Both the position numbers and the translations under genes were made by a program. This document shows positions 15,939 through 23,618 of a stretch of DNA of 52,613 nucleotides, piece after piece. The stretch is from positions 1 to 52,613 of the forward strand of contig JAHHHH010000050.1 in NCBI GenBank assembly GCA_019359415.1, in the 5' to 3' direction. The notes below the pieces were generated by a model that saw only the letters and a list, made by a program, of their open reading frames with translations, was not told where the DNA came from and did not search any database. The stretch is from Iphinoe sp. HA4291-MV1. Lineage in GTDB: Bacteria; Cyanobacteriota; Cyanobacteriia; Cyanobacteriales; Nostocaceae. Positions within the stretch are counted from its first letter, which is position 1; each line of letters starts with the position of its first letter.

Positions 15939-16610
15939 ATGACAGCCCCAAGCTTACAAGAAATTTCCAATCAGTTAGAAAGTTCAAATTTGCGCGATCG
16001 CATGGTAGCTCTCGCCTCATTGAGGGATGTTCCCGCAGAGGATGCAGTCCCTTTGATTAAAAAAGTCTTGGATGACGAGTCTCTCCAGCTCAGATCGATG
16101 GCAATCTTTGCCTTGGGAATCAAGCAAACAGAAGAAAGTTACCCAATTCTAGTGCAAATATTGGAAACTGATCCAGATTATGGCATTCGGGCTGATGCCG
16201 CAGGTGCTTTAGGATATTTAGGCGATACCAGAGCAGTAGAACCTCTGATGAGAATATTTTATGAAGATACTGATTGGTTAGTACGCTTTAGTGCAGCAGT
16301 GTCTCTTGGTAATCTTAAAGACCCTCGTGCCCGTGAAATCCTCAGAAGGGCTTTGGATAGCGAGGAAGTCATCCTACAACAAGCAGCGATCGCTGCATTA
16401 GGAGAAATCAAAGATATCGAATCTGTGGATCTGATTTTGCGCTTTGCTCAATCAGACGATTGGTTAGTGCGCCAGCGTCTTGCAGAAGCCTTAGGTCATC
16501 TCCCTAGTCCCAAAAGTGTTTCAGCTTTGAAATACCTGGAAAAAGATAGCCACAACCACGTTGCTGAAGCAGCCAAATATTCCCTGAAACGCTTGGAGGA
16601 AGCAGGTTAA
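15939..16610 (+). CDS. HEAT-repeat protein, NblB/bilin-lyase related
   Basis: A 223-aa protein made of PBS-lyase-type HEAT-like repeats, about seven helical pairs. Clear examples are 'LRSMAIFALGIKQTEESYPILVQIL', 'IRADAAGALGYLGDTRAVEPLMRIF' and 'VRFSAAVSLGNLKDPRAREILRRAL'. Proteins of this size and repeat type in cyanobacteria include NblB, involved in phycobilisome turnover, and the CpcE/F-type bilin lyases. A CpcS/CpeS-type lyase gene lies 385 bp downstream, making a phycobilisome-related role reasonable. Repeat fold is certain; NblB identity is a guess. Confidence 0.8.
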   Translation: MTAPSLQEISNQLESSNLRDRMVALASLRDVPAEDAVPLIKKVLDDESLQLRSMAIFALGIKQTEESYPILVQILETDPDYGIRADAAGALGYLGDTRAVEPLMRIFYEDTDWLVRFSAAVSLGNLKDPRAREILRRALDSEEVILQQAAIAALGEIKDIESVDLILRFAQSDDWLVRQRLAEALGHLPSPKSVSALKYLEKDSHNHVAEAAKYSLKRLEEAG

Positions 16611-16995
16611 GCAAATAAACTAGGGGTATAAGGGTGTAAGGGGAGCCAGTGCGTTGGGGAGCCAGTACTGCAGGAGGGTTTCCCGACAGAGGTATCTGGC
16701 ATCCGGGTTTCCCGACTTGTTCCTTGCGCGTCTCCGCGCTTGAGAAGCACCTGGCGTTGTAAGGGTGTAAGGGAAATACATTAACCAGGGGATAGAGAAA
16801 ATGCATTTATTCTTTTATTCCTCTACACCCTTAGCTTTGGTCAAAATTTTTGAATTTTGCGGAAAGTGGGCGGTGTCGGTTTCCGTCCCGCCCAACTTTC
16901 CAAGACGAATTTTGAATTTTGAATTCCTTTGGGGAGTGACTCGCTCCTGCTACTTTGGAAAATGAAAAGGATTTTGAAGCAAGGTAATTTCATTG
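16611..16995. other. Gene-free gap with 103-bp repeat copy B
   Basis: The gap holds copy B of the 103-bp repeat (16647-16749), flanked on both sides by GGTGTAAGGG duplications (about 16631-16641 and 16761-16772), and the run-up to the lyase gene. A hairpin-prone GGAAAGTGGGCGG stretch lies at 16861-16910. No gene is seen. Confidence 0.7.
16647..16749 (+). repeat. 103-bp direct repeat, copy B
   Basis: Identical to copy A at 15145-15247 and 1502 bp away in the same orientation. The two copies bracket the lipoprotein and HEAT genes. It is flanked by duplicated GTGTAAGGG, which may be an insertion footprint or simply local heptamer-type repetition. Confidence 0.9.
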
Positions 16996-17562
16996 ATGAA
17001 TATTGAAGAGTTTTTTGAGTTAAGCGCTGGTAAATGGTTTTCCCATCGTACCAGTCACGATTTGGCTTGTAAGCAATCAGAAAACGGCAAATCAGACACA
17101 ATCATAGAAAGACTCAGTAGTGATCATCCAGAAGTAGTAAAACTGTGCCAACAGTACAATGTTGACCATAGCCCCAGTTGTTACGGTGCCAAAGTGACTT
17201 GGAATGCCACTATGGCAGGGAATGAAAAAAAACAGACTGGTTCTACAGTATTCGTTGCTATTCCAGATCAAGATAATCCCAATGAAGGCAAATTCCTGCG
17301 GGCAATCGATTCTCCTGGGAAACCCCCAGTTGTTGGGCGCTACAAAATAGGCACTGATGACGCATTGACCTTTACAACAGAGTACGAAACCGTGTGCTAT
17401 GAGGAACGCCTGTGGTTTGCTAGTCCCAATTTGCGGATGCGGGTGAGTGTGGTGAAACGTATTGATGGTTTTAGCACAGCTTCGTTCACTTCTGAAATTC
17501 GCATGGGTGGAGGTCAACCGACAGTGAAAGCTTCTGAGGCGACTAACTCAGCATTAAGTTAG
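16996..17562 (+). CDS. CpcS/CpeS-type phycobiliprotein chromophore lyase
   Basis: Lipocalin-fold lyase that attaches phycobilin to a cysteine of phycobiliproteins. Family features are the start '[24 protein letters not shown]', then '[21 protein letters not shown]', '[27 protein letters not shown]' and the terminal '[12 protein letters not shown]'. 188 aa from the ATG at 16996; the in-frame TTG one codon earlier is not needed. Whether it is CpcS, CpcU or CpeS cannot be decided by eye. A strong palindromic terminator follows at 17611. Probably monocistronic, with the HEAT protein upstream as a possible functional neighbour. Confidence 0.85.
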   Translation: MNIEEFFELSAGKWFSHRTSHDLACKQSENGKSDTIIERLSSDHPEVVKLCQQYNVDHSPSCYGAKVTWNATMAGNEKKQTGSTVFVAIPDQDNPNEGKFLRAIDSPGKPPVVGRYKIGTDDALTFTTEYETVCYEERLWFASPNLRMRVSVVKRIDGFSTASFTSEIRMGGGQPTVKASEATNSALS

Positions 17563-17610
17563 GTTTTCTGGGTAACAAGCACCTCACAGTGATCAAAGTT
17601 TTGATTGAAC

Positions 17611-17640
17611 TAGCCCCTGCTAGCAGGGGCTATAGTTTTG
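17611..17640 (+). terminator. Palindromic terminator after the phycobiliprotein lyase
   Basis: A perfect 22-nt palindrome (17611-17632, TAGCCCCTGC and its complement) is followed by TAGTTTT. It lies 48 bp after the lyase stop codon. Confidence 0.75.
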
Positions 17641-18102
17641 GCAAAGCCTTAATAGAATTGTTAATTGTTCTCTGAAGAGTCAAAAATGTACAAAAATATA
17701 TCACTTCACAGTAAAAGTACTGCTACTGATATGAATGCTTGCGAAATGAATAGTACTTTTACGGTACAATCAGCTTGAAATCACACTTAATATGGTGAAG
17801 CTATGGTAAAGAGTTTTCATTCCTGACAAAGCAGTAAAAGTAAAGTTTACGCAGAAGTGCCTACCAAAAAGTAGTCAGGGTCGTTTCAATCTGCCACACA
17901 CCAATTCAACAGGAAAGAAAACTGCTGAGAGCTTCTCTATTCTATGTTGGTGCATATACTTTCCATTTAGGAAACCATGTCAACTTTGACGTTCTACTAA
18001 CTTCTCTTATGACCTTATCAGCTCATACCCCTTCTTCATCTAGGTGACGAGGTGGGGAATACGAGGAGTTCCCATGAACTGGGGATGAAAGGTCGTGAGG
18101 TG

Positions 18103-18131
18103 AAAATCAAAAGTCAAAGACTTTTGATTTT
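18103..18131 (+). promoter_or_regulatory. Perfect 13-bp hairpin in the exporter leader
   Basis: AAAATCAAAAGTC (18103-18115), loop AAA, GACTTTTGATTTT (18119-18131), ending 39 nt before the exporter ATG. It may be an attenuator or repeat-derived hairpin (the AGTCAAAA heptamer type). No other evidence of function. Confidence 0.45.
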
Positions 18132-18170
18132 TGACTCATGACTGAGGACTAGTAACTCATCCAAAATCGC

Positions 18171-21155
18171 ATGACTTACACCGCTTCCATACAAGAGTTC
18201 ATCTCTGAATTATTTCCCTTCAATCAACTGCCGACACTAGAACTGGCAAACTTAATTCCAAAGTTTGAGATGTTGCGCTACCGCATGGGTCAAAGCGTTT
18301 TGGTGCGGGAACAAATGCCTGCTCAAATATCAATCATTTATGAAGGACAGGCTCGCTTACTGAGTTATGACCCTAATACTCAGATGCCAGAAACACTGCA
18401 ATTAGTTAAAAAAGGAGAAATCCTGGGTTGGACTAGTTTACTAAGAGGGATTCCATGCGAAACAGTCATAGCCTCTACAGAAACCGTTTGTCTAACTCTA
18501 AACGCTACAGAGTTTTTAGCGTTGCTGAAAAATTCTCCTGCTATTGCTATTTGCTTTGAAAATCGCTGTAGTGCTGTTGAAGTTTTTGAGCTACTGAGTA
18601 CTGAGTTAGGAAAGCGAGCTGATAGTGACGCTGTTTTGGCAGCATATGGTGCAACAGATGTCAAGGAATTGACTTTGAAAGTTTTAGACTCAGTAGTTGT
18701 CTGCACGTTCCTAGAAGAGAACATACCTTTGGAGCAGCTAGACTCTGAACTGGTGTGGTTTGTCAGCGGTGGGGGACTAAAAGATTTTCCTGTCGGAAGT
18801 CGCTTACAACTAGATGATGCCATCACCGATCTAGAGGTACAAACTTCTGGTTATGTTCGCTTAATAGGTTTGCCTCGGGCAACCCTTTCTGCGTCTGCGT
18901 CTGTAGTTAGAGCTTCCTCAAAGATAGACCCTTTACTAGAACAAATACCATATGCACCTGACCATCCTCCTGAGCGAGAAGAACCAGAACCATCAGATAA
19001 TCAATCACAGGCAAAATATCCTCATTTTCAAGGTAGAGGTCCTGTAAGAGCGACTTTGGCTTGCTTCCAAATGCTGAGCCAGCATTTAAATATGCCCTTT
19101 CGCCGGGATGTCATTCATCAAGTCCTGAACAACCAGGTAGAGCGCACTCAAACTCTTTCACTACAGCTTTGCGGTGCTATTGCTGAACTCATCGGGTTAA
19201 ATACTCAAATGGTCAACATCTCAGCAAAAGCAATCACAAAACTGCAACCTCCTGCCATGATTCGCTGGCAAGATACTTTCGCTATCCTTTATGAAATTAG
19301 CGAGAAAAAGCTAGTACTGGGTATACCAGAAATTGGCATTGTTCAGCAAGATCCTGAATATTTTGTTGAGAATTGGGGCGAACAAGGGCAGGTATTGCTC
19401 CTCAAAATTGCCAAATATACCCCTAAACAGCAGTTTAGTTTACGTTGGTTTGTCCCTTCTCTCCTGAAATACCGTAAAGTTCTCCTAGAAGTCCTCATTG
19501 CTTCCTTTTTTGTCCAAATCTTTGGTCTGGCTAATCCCTTAGTCGTCCAGATCATTATTGACAAAGTGATTATTCAAAACGGCTTTGAAACTTTGAATGT
19601 ATTGGGTATTGCACTCTTAATCATGGCTGTTTTTGAAGGACTTTTAACCAGTGTCCGCACTTATCTATTTGTTGATACAACTAACCGGATTGACCTGACT
19701 TTAGGTTCAGAAATTATTGATCGTTTGTTCCGTTTACCCTTGCGCTATTTTGAACGACGTCCTGTAGGGGAGCTAGCCACTCGCGCGAATGAACTGGAAA
19801 ACATTCGCTCTTTTATGACAGGAACTGCTTTAACAGTCGTGTTGGACGCAGTTTTTTCTACAATCTACATTGTGGTGATGCTGGTTTATAGTTGGTTGCT
19901 GACTCTTGTGGCTTTGGCGACTGTGCCCTTGTTTGCTTTTCTAACGATAGTTTTTTCCTCAATTATGCGTCGTCAACTGCGTTTCAAAGCTGAGCGTTAC
20001 TCGGAAACACAATCTTATTTAGTAGAGGCGTTGTCAGGTATTCAAACAGTGAAAGCGCAAAATATTGAATTGCGATCGCGCTGGCGGTGGCAAGAATACT
20101 ACAGCAATTATGTCACTGCGGGGTTCCAAACTGTTGTCACTTCCACTGCTGCTAATGTCACCAGCAATTTTCTTAACCAAGTCTCTTCCTTATCTGTATT
20201 ATGGGTAGGAGCCTACTTAGTACTGCAAGGAAAACTCAGCTTAGGGCAACTCATTGCCTTTCGCATTATTTCTGGCTACGTCACCGCTCCTTTACTACGA
20301 TTAACTCAGTTGTGGCAAAACTTCCAACAAACAGCTCTCTCTCTGGAACGCCTTGCAGATATCTTGGATACTCCGTCAGAAGTTGATGAAGATAGCCAAA
20401 ACATTCCCTTACCTGCCATTGAAGGTGCTGTCAAGTACGAAAACGTCTCGTTTCGCTTCACACCACATATTCCACTTCAGTTGAATAATATTAACCTGGA
20501 TTTTCCACCAGGAAAATTTGTCGGTATTGTGGGACAAAGTGGTTCTGGTAAAAGCACTTTGATGAAACTTTTACCACGACTATATGACTTAGAGTCTGGC
20601 AGAATTCTCATCGATGGTTACGATATCGCCAAAATAGAACTCTATTCCCTGCGCCGTCAGATTGGCATGGTGCTTCAAGACTCACTTTTGTTTGACGGTA
20701 CCATACAAGAAAATATCGCACTGACAAATCCTGACGCCACAACCGATGAAATTATTACAGCAGCCAAAGTTGCTGTTGCTCATGATTTTATTATGTCTTT
20801 GTCCAATGGCTATAACACCAGAGTCGGGGAGAGAGGCTCAGCTTTATCTGGAGGACAACGACAGCGTATAGCTATTGCTCGTACAGTTTTGCAAAACCCT
20901 CGCTTGTTGATTCTCGATGAAGCAACCAGTGCTCTAGATTATCAATCTGAACGGCAAGTCTGTGAGAATTTAGCAGAAGCATTCCAAGGACGAACAGTCT
21001 TTTTTATTACTCATCGTTTAAGTACAATCAAGAATGCTGATATCATTTTGCTACTAGAGCAAGGATTAGTTGCAGAACAGGGAACCCACGATGAACTGAT
21101 GGCGCAAAAAGGACGTTACTACTGCCTTTATCAACAACAAGAAGCACAGCTTTAA
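18171..21155 (+). CDS. Type I secretion ABC exporter with cNMP-like and inactive C39-like domains
   Basis: A 994-aa inner-membrane peptide/protein exporter. Order: cNMP-binding-like domain (about residues 20-130), linker with a Pro/Glu-rich segment (260-285), C39-like domain (287-415), six-helix membrane domain (430-725), ATPase (755-990). ATPase motifs: Walker A GQSGSGKST 788-796, signature LSGGQ 892-896, Walker B LLILDEATS 912-920. The C39 catalytic cysteine position is Ala294 (VRATLAC) and the expected catalytic His region reads PAMIRW, so it should bind but not cleave substrate, as in HlyB-type CLDs. HetC-like cyanobacterial exporters share this architecture. The HlyD partner is next, 123 bp downstream. 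No substrate gene is obvious. Confidence 0.88.
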   Translation: MTYTASIQEFISELFPFNQLPTLELANLIPKFEMLRYRMGQSVLVREQMPAQISIIYEGQARLLSYDPNTQMPETLQLVKKGEILGWTSLLRGIPCETVIASTETVCLTLNATEFLALLKNSPAIAICFENRCSAVEVFELLSTELGKRADSDAVLAAYGATDVKELTLKVLDSVVVCTFLEENIPLEQLDSELVWFVSGGGLKDFPVGSRLQLDDAITDLEVQTSGYVRLIGLPRATLSASASVVRASSKIDPLLEQIPYAPDHPPEREEPEPSDNQSQAKYPHFQGRGPVRATLACFQMLSQHLNMPFRRDVIHQVLNNQVERTQTLSLQLCGAIAELIGLNTQMVNISAKAITKLQPPAMIRWQDTFAILYEISEKKLVLGIPEIGIVQQDPEYFVENWGEQGQVLLLKIAKYTPKQQFSLRWFVPSLLKYRKVLLEVLIASFFVQIFGLANPLVVQIIIDKVIIQNGFETLNVLGIALLIMAVFEGLLTSVRTYLFVDTTNRIDLTLGSEIIDRLFRLPLRYFERRPVGELATRANELENIRSFMTGTALTVVLDAVFSTIYIVVMLVYSWLLTLVALATVPLFAFLTIVFSSIMRRQLRFKAERYSETQSYLVEALSGIQTVKAQNIELRSRWRWQEYYSNYVTAGFQTVVTSTAANVTSNFLNQVSSLSVLWVGAYLVLQGKLSLGQLIAFRIISGYVTAPLLRLTQLWQNFQQTALSLERLADILDTPSEVDEDSQNIPLPAIEGAVKYENVSFRFTPHIPLQLNNINLDFPPGKFVGIVGQSGSGKSTLMKLLPRLYDLESGRILIDGYDIAKIELYSLRRQIGMVLQDSLLFDGTIQENIALTNPDATTDEIITAAKVAVAHDFIMSLSNGYNTRVGERGSALSGGQRQRIAIARTVLQNPRLLILDEATSALDYQSERQVCENLAEAFQGRTVFFITHRLSTIKNADIILLLEQGLVAEQGTHDELMAQKGRYYCLYQQQEAQL

Positions 21156-21158
21156 ATC

Positions 21159-21230
21159 AGTGAACAGTGAACAGTGAACAGTGAACAGGGAACAAAATGA
21201 CAACTGATAACTGATAACTGTTAAAGAGAT
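21159..21230 (+). repeat. Heptamer tandem repeats between exporter genes
   Basis: Four copies of CAGTGAA (21159-21188), then TGATAAC repeats (about 21205-21220), the same heptamers as at 13629-13795. Confidence 0.85.
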
Positions 21231-21278
21231 GAGGGAGTAGGAAAAGAAAATTAATCACCAATAACTTCTTTAATAACT

Positions 21279-22832
21279 ATGGTTATGAGTGAATTGAACG
21301 GAATGAAACTTGAGCAAAAACCTGTAATTTCTCGAAAAGTACTAGAGAGCGAGATCAAAGTACCCGCAACATCTACTGAATATAGCGAATCTACACCATC
21401 TGTTGTTTTGAAACAGTCGCCTTTATTGTCACGAGCTATTCTTTGGGGACTGATAGGAATGACAACTTTGGTCGTAATTTGGGCAAATTTAGCCAAAATT
21501 GATGAAGCAGTTCCGGCTCAGGGGAAGCTAGAACCGCATGGTACCGTAAAGGAAATACAGACACCTGTGAACGGAGTTGTTCAAGCTGTTTATATTAAAG
21601 ATGGGCAAAAGGTACGCCGTGGCGATTTACTGTTGAGGCTAGATCCAACAACAGCGCGATCGCAACTGCTTTCTTTACAGAAAATTCGCTACACATTAAA
21701 GCAGGAAATTCAATTCTACCGTGCCCAACTTGTTGCAAGAAATGCTTTATCAAATCCACAACTCTCCATCAAGCAAACCAATCTACCTCCAGAGATAACT
21801 TCTCTGACAAAAAACCGAATAGCACTGCTGGCAGAAAATCAATTGTATCGTGCTCAATTGGGTGAAGACTCTCAAAAAATTCAGTTAGTGCCAGAGGAAG
21901 AAGCTCGTTTAGAATTTAGCAAAGCAGAATTAAACTCTCGACTTGCAGATGCGAAATTGGAAACAGCAAAATTAGAAAGACAACTCAGTCAAGCACACAT
22001 TCAGCTATCTTCTGCTGAACAAGTTAAAGCTGTGAGTCAGACTATTCTTAAGAATATCGAGAAACTTGCTAAACAAGGAGGAATTTCTCGCCTGCAATAC
22101 CTTCAGCAACAACAGGAAGTTAGCAAGCACCAATCTGAAGTGGAACAGTTGACTCAGGAACAACTGCGTTTACGATATGCGATCGCGCAATCAAAAGAAA
22201 AGCTGCGAAATACAATGGCTGTAGCGAAAAAGGATTTACTCACAAAAATTGCCGACAATGAGAAACAAATTGCGACTCTAGATAAAGATTTGAACAAAGT
22301 AATCGTAGAAAATGAGAAGCGGATTGCTGAAGTTGACAGTCAGATAAGCCAAGCTCAAGTCACTTTACAGTATCAAGAACTGCGTGCTCCATCTGACGGC
22401 ATTGTTTTCGACCTTAAAGCCAAGTCTCCTGGATTTGTTGCTAATCCTAGTCAACCAGTTCTCAAAATTGTACCAGATGAAGCTCTCACTGCTAAAGTTT
22501 TTATCACCAATAAAGACATAGGTTTTGTGAGAAAGGGAATGAAAGTTGATATTAGAATTGACTCTTTTCCCTTTAGTGAGTTTGGTGATATTAAAGGTGA
22601 GCTAGTTTGGATTGGCTCTGATGCTCTGCCACCTGAGCAAATTCGCCCATATGAGAGTTTTCCTGCCAAAATACGCTTAAATCGACAATCTCTGGTTGTT
22701 AATAATCAGGAATTATCTCTACAATCAGGGATGTCAATAACTGCAAATATTAAGGTACGCAATCGCACTGTCATGAGCATTTTTAGCGATTTGTTTACAA
22801 AGCAAATTGATAGCCTCAAATCGGTCAGGTAA
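21279..22832 (+). CDS. HlyD-family membrane fusion protein of the type I exporter
   Basis: A 517-aa periplasmic adaptor linking the ABC exporter to the outer-membrane channel. It has a cytoplasmic start, one membrane segment near residues 52-70 (LLSRAILWGLIGMTTLVVIWANL), a biotinyl-lipoyl half 'VQAVYIKDGQKVRRGDLLLRLD' (about 97-118), long coiled-coil hairpin (about 150-370), the returning lipoyl half 'ELRAPSDGIVFDLKAKSPGFV', and a beta-barrel end. Two possible starts (21279 and 21285) differ by two codons. Same strand and order as the ABC gene, so almost certainly one operon. The outer-membrane TolC homologue is not in the window. Confidence 0.9.
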   Translation: MVMSELNGMKLEQKPVISRKVLESEIKVPATSTEYSESTPSVVLKQSPLLSRAILWGLIGMTTLVVIWANLAKIDEAVPAQGKLEPHGTVKEIQTPVNGVVQAVYIKDGQKVRRGDLLLRLDPTTARSQLLSLQKIRYTLKQEIQFYRAQLVARNALSNPQLSIKQTNLPPEITSLTKNRIALLAENQLYRAQLGEDSQKIQLVPEEEARLEFSKAELNSRLADAKLETAKLERQLSQAHIQLSSAEQVKAVSQTILKNIEKLAKQGGISRLQYLQQQQEVSKHQSEVEQLTQEQLRLRYAIAQSKEKLRNTMAVAKKDLLTKIADNEKQIATLDKDLNKVIVENEKRIAEVDSQISQAQVTLQYQELRAPSDGIVFDLKAKSPGFVANPSQPVLKIVPDEALTAKVFITNKDIGFVRKGMKVDIRIDSFPFSEFGDIKGELVWIGSDALPPEQIRPYESFPAKIRLNRQSLVVNNQELSLQSGMSITANIKVRNRTVMSIFSDLFTKQIDSLKSVR

Positions 22833-22857
22833 TGGTGGTAGGAAGAACAATTCAAAT

Positions 22858-23112
22858 TTATCTAATTAAATAGTCTGCCCATTTGAAGTTGGGGCATCTT
22901 GATTTCACTTTGATGCCCTGAGTGCAATGGTTTTTGTAACTTTTGGTGCGTTTGCCCTGGCAGTAAAGCTTACCGTGAAAAATTGGTGTTTTCAACAACC
23001 TTGCATGAATAGCTTTGTCCAGCTTGTAGTTAGTGGAAAGTATTCTCAAAGTCCTAGTTACCTTAACTAGGACTTCTTTTTTTGGAGTAGAAATGACGCA
23101 GATACACAACAC
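22858..23112 (-). CDS. Unassigned 84-codon ORF, possible remnant
   Basis: A basic, cysteine-containing protein ('KLYCQGKRTKSYKNHCTQGIKVKSRCPNFKW' lies in its C-terminal half). The spacing of Lys/Cys looks like a nucleic-acid-binding fragment, but I do not recognise a family. A terminator-like hairpin for the opposite strand lies inside the frame, which argues against a functional gene. It may be the tail of a decayed mobile-element gene. Confidence 0.25.
   Translation of the reverse strand: MLCICVISTPKKEVLVKVTRTLRILSTNYKLDKAIHARLLKTPIFHGKLYCQGKRTKSYKNHCTQGIKVKSRCPNFKWADYLIR
23051..23082 (+). terminator. Rho-independent terminator
   Basis: Perfect 10-bp stem GTCCTAGTTA/TAACTAGGAC (23051-23060, 23064-23073), loop CCT, followed by TTCTTTTTTT. 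It faces the plus strand, 218 bp after the HlyD-family gene, and probably ends the exporter transcript. Confidence 0.8.
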
Positions 23113-23160
23113 TTAATTTCCATTCTTGGCAACAATCCCTAATTTACATAACTTTCAGCC

Positions 23161-23328
23161 TTAACTGAACTGTATTGGGTTATAGTCTTCATGTGGAACC
23201 TCAGTACCCCCTGATTGATATTGAATCTTGTCCAAGACATGAAGTGGCAAACCAGTGATTTGGGATAATCTCTTGCTGAGAGTTGATTTACCGCCTCCAG
23301 TATTGCCAAACACCGCTACTTTTTTCAT
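23161..23328 (-). pseudogene. Truncated adenylate-kinase-like P-loop ATPase (N-terminal 55 codons)
   Basis: An ATG at 23328, preceded by an AGGAG ribosome-binding site, opens MKKVAVFGNTGGGKSTLSKR, a P-loop (GNTGGGKST), and continues to 'LPLHVLDKIQYQSGGTEVPHEDYN' before a stop at 23163-23161. This is the N-terminus of the topology-modulation/FlaR-like adenylate kinase family, normally about 170-180 aa. Only about a third remains, so the lid and C-terminal helices are gone. Sequence downstream of the stop does not resume the family in any frame I could read. Probably a deletion remnant that keeps its translation start. Confidence 0.65.
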
Positions 23329-23618
23329 CGCCACTCTCCTTTTAGTGCAATCAAGTCACCTCGTAGACTAGATTGAGTTATGAAACCCAGCAATCCCAGT
23401 CCTTATAATTTCAGATGTTAATTGAGCGTTGCCAAGTGTTACTTAAACGGCAAGGTTTATTAGGGGGTAAAGCTGCGTTTATCTGGAGGACGCGAAGTAT
23501 TGTTAGGGTAGACTAACGGAGTACTCATGAATAGTTGCAGTGCTGTCAACCCACTGAACTAAATTTTACGCCATAAACTAATTTCACCAGAAATGTCTAT
23601 TCTAGCAGAGGGAATTTT

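Larger units (their letters stand above)
17563..18170. other. 608-bp intergenic region with terminator and inverted repeats
   Basis: No convincing gene. It contains the 17611-17640 terminator, an inverted repeat with 11-nt arms GTAAAAGTACT/AGTACTTTTAC (17711-17721 and 17752-17762), a further GTAAAAGTAAAGTTTAC motif near 17833-17849, and a perfect hairpin at 18103-18131 just before the exporter gene. It may form a long 5' leader for the exporter operon. Confidence 0.6.
22833..23618. other. Gap with gene remnants and a strong terminator
   Basis: 786 bp between the exporter operon and the protease. It holds an unassigned 84-codon minus-strand frame (22858-23112), a GGGCATC/GATGCCC stem near 22891-22916, a terminator hairpin (23051-23082), and a truncated P-loop kinase gene (23161-23328). 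From 23340 to 23600 I see nothing recognisable. Confidence 0.6.

Noticed and set aside
17731-17778. 15-codon ORF (MNACEMNSTFTVQSA) inside the inverted repeat upstream of the exporter
   Set aside because: No ribosome-binding site and no leader-peptide features; considered as an exporter substrate but unsupported.
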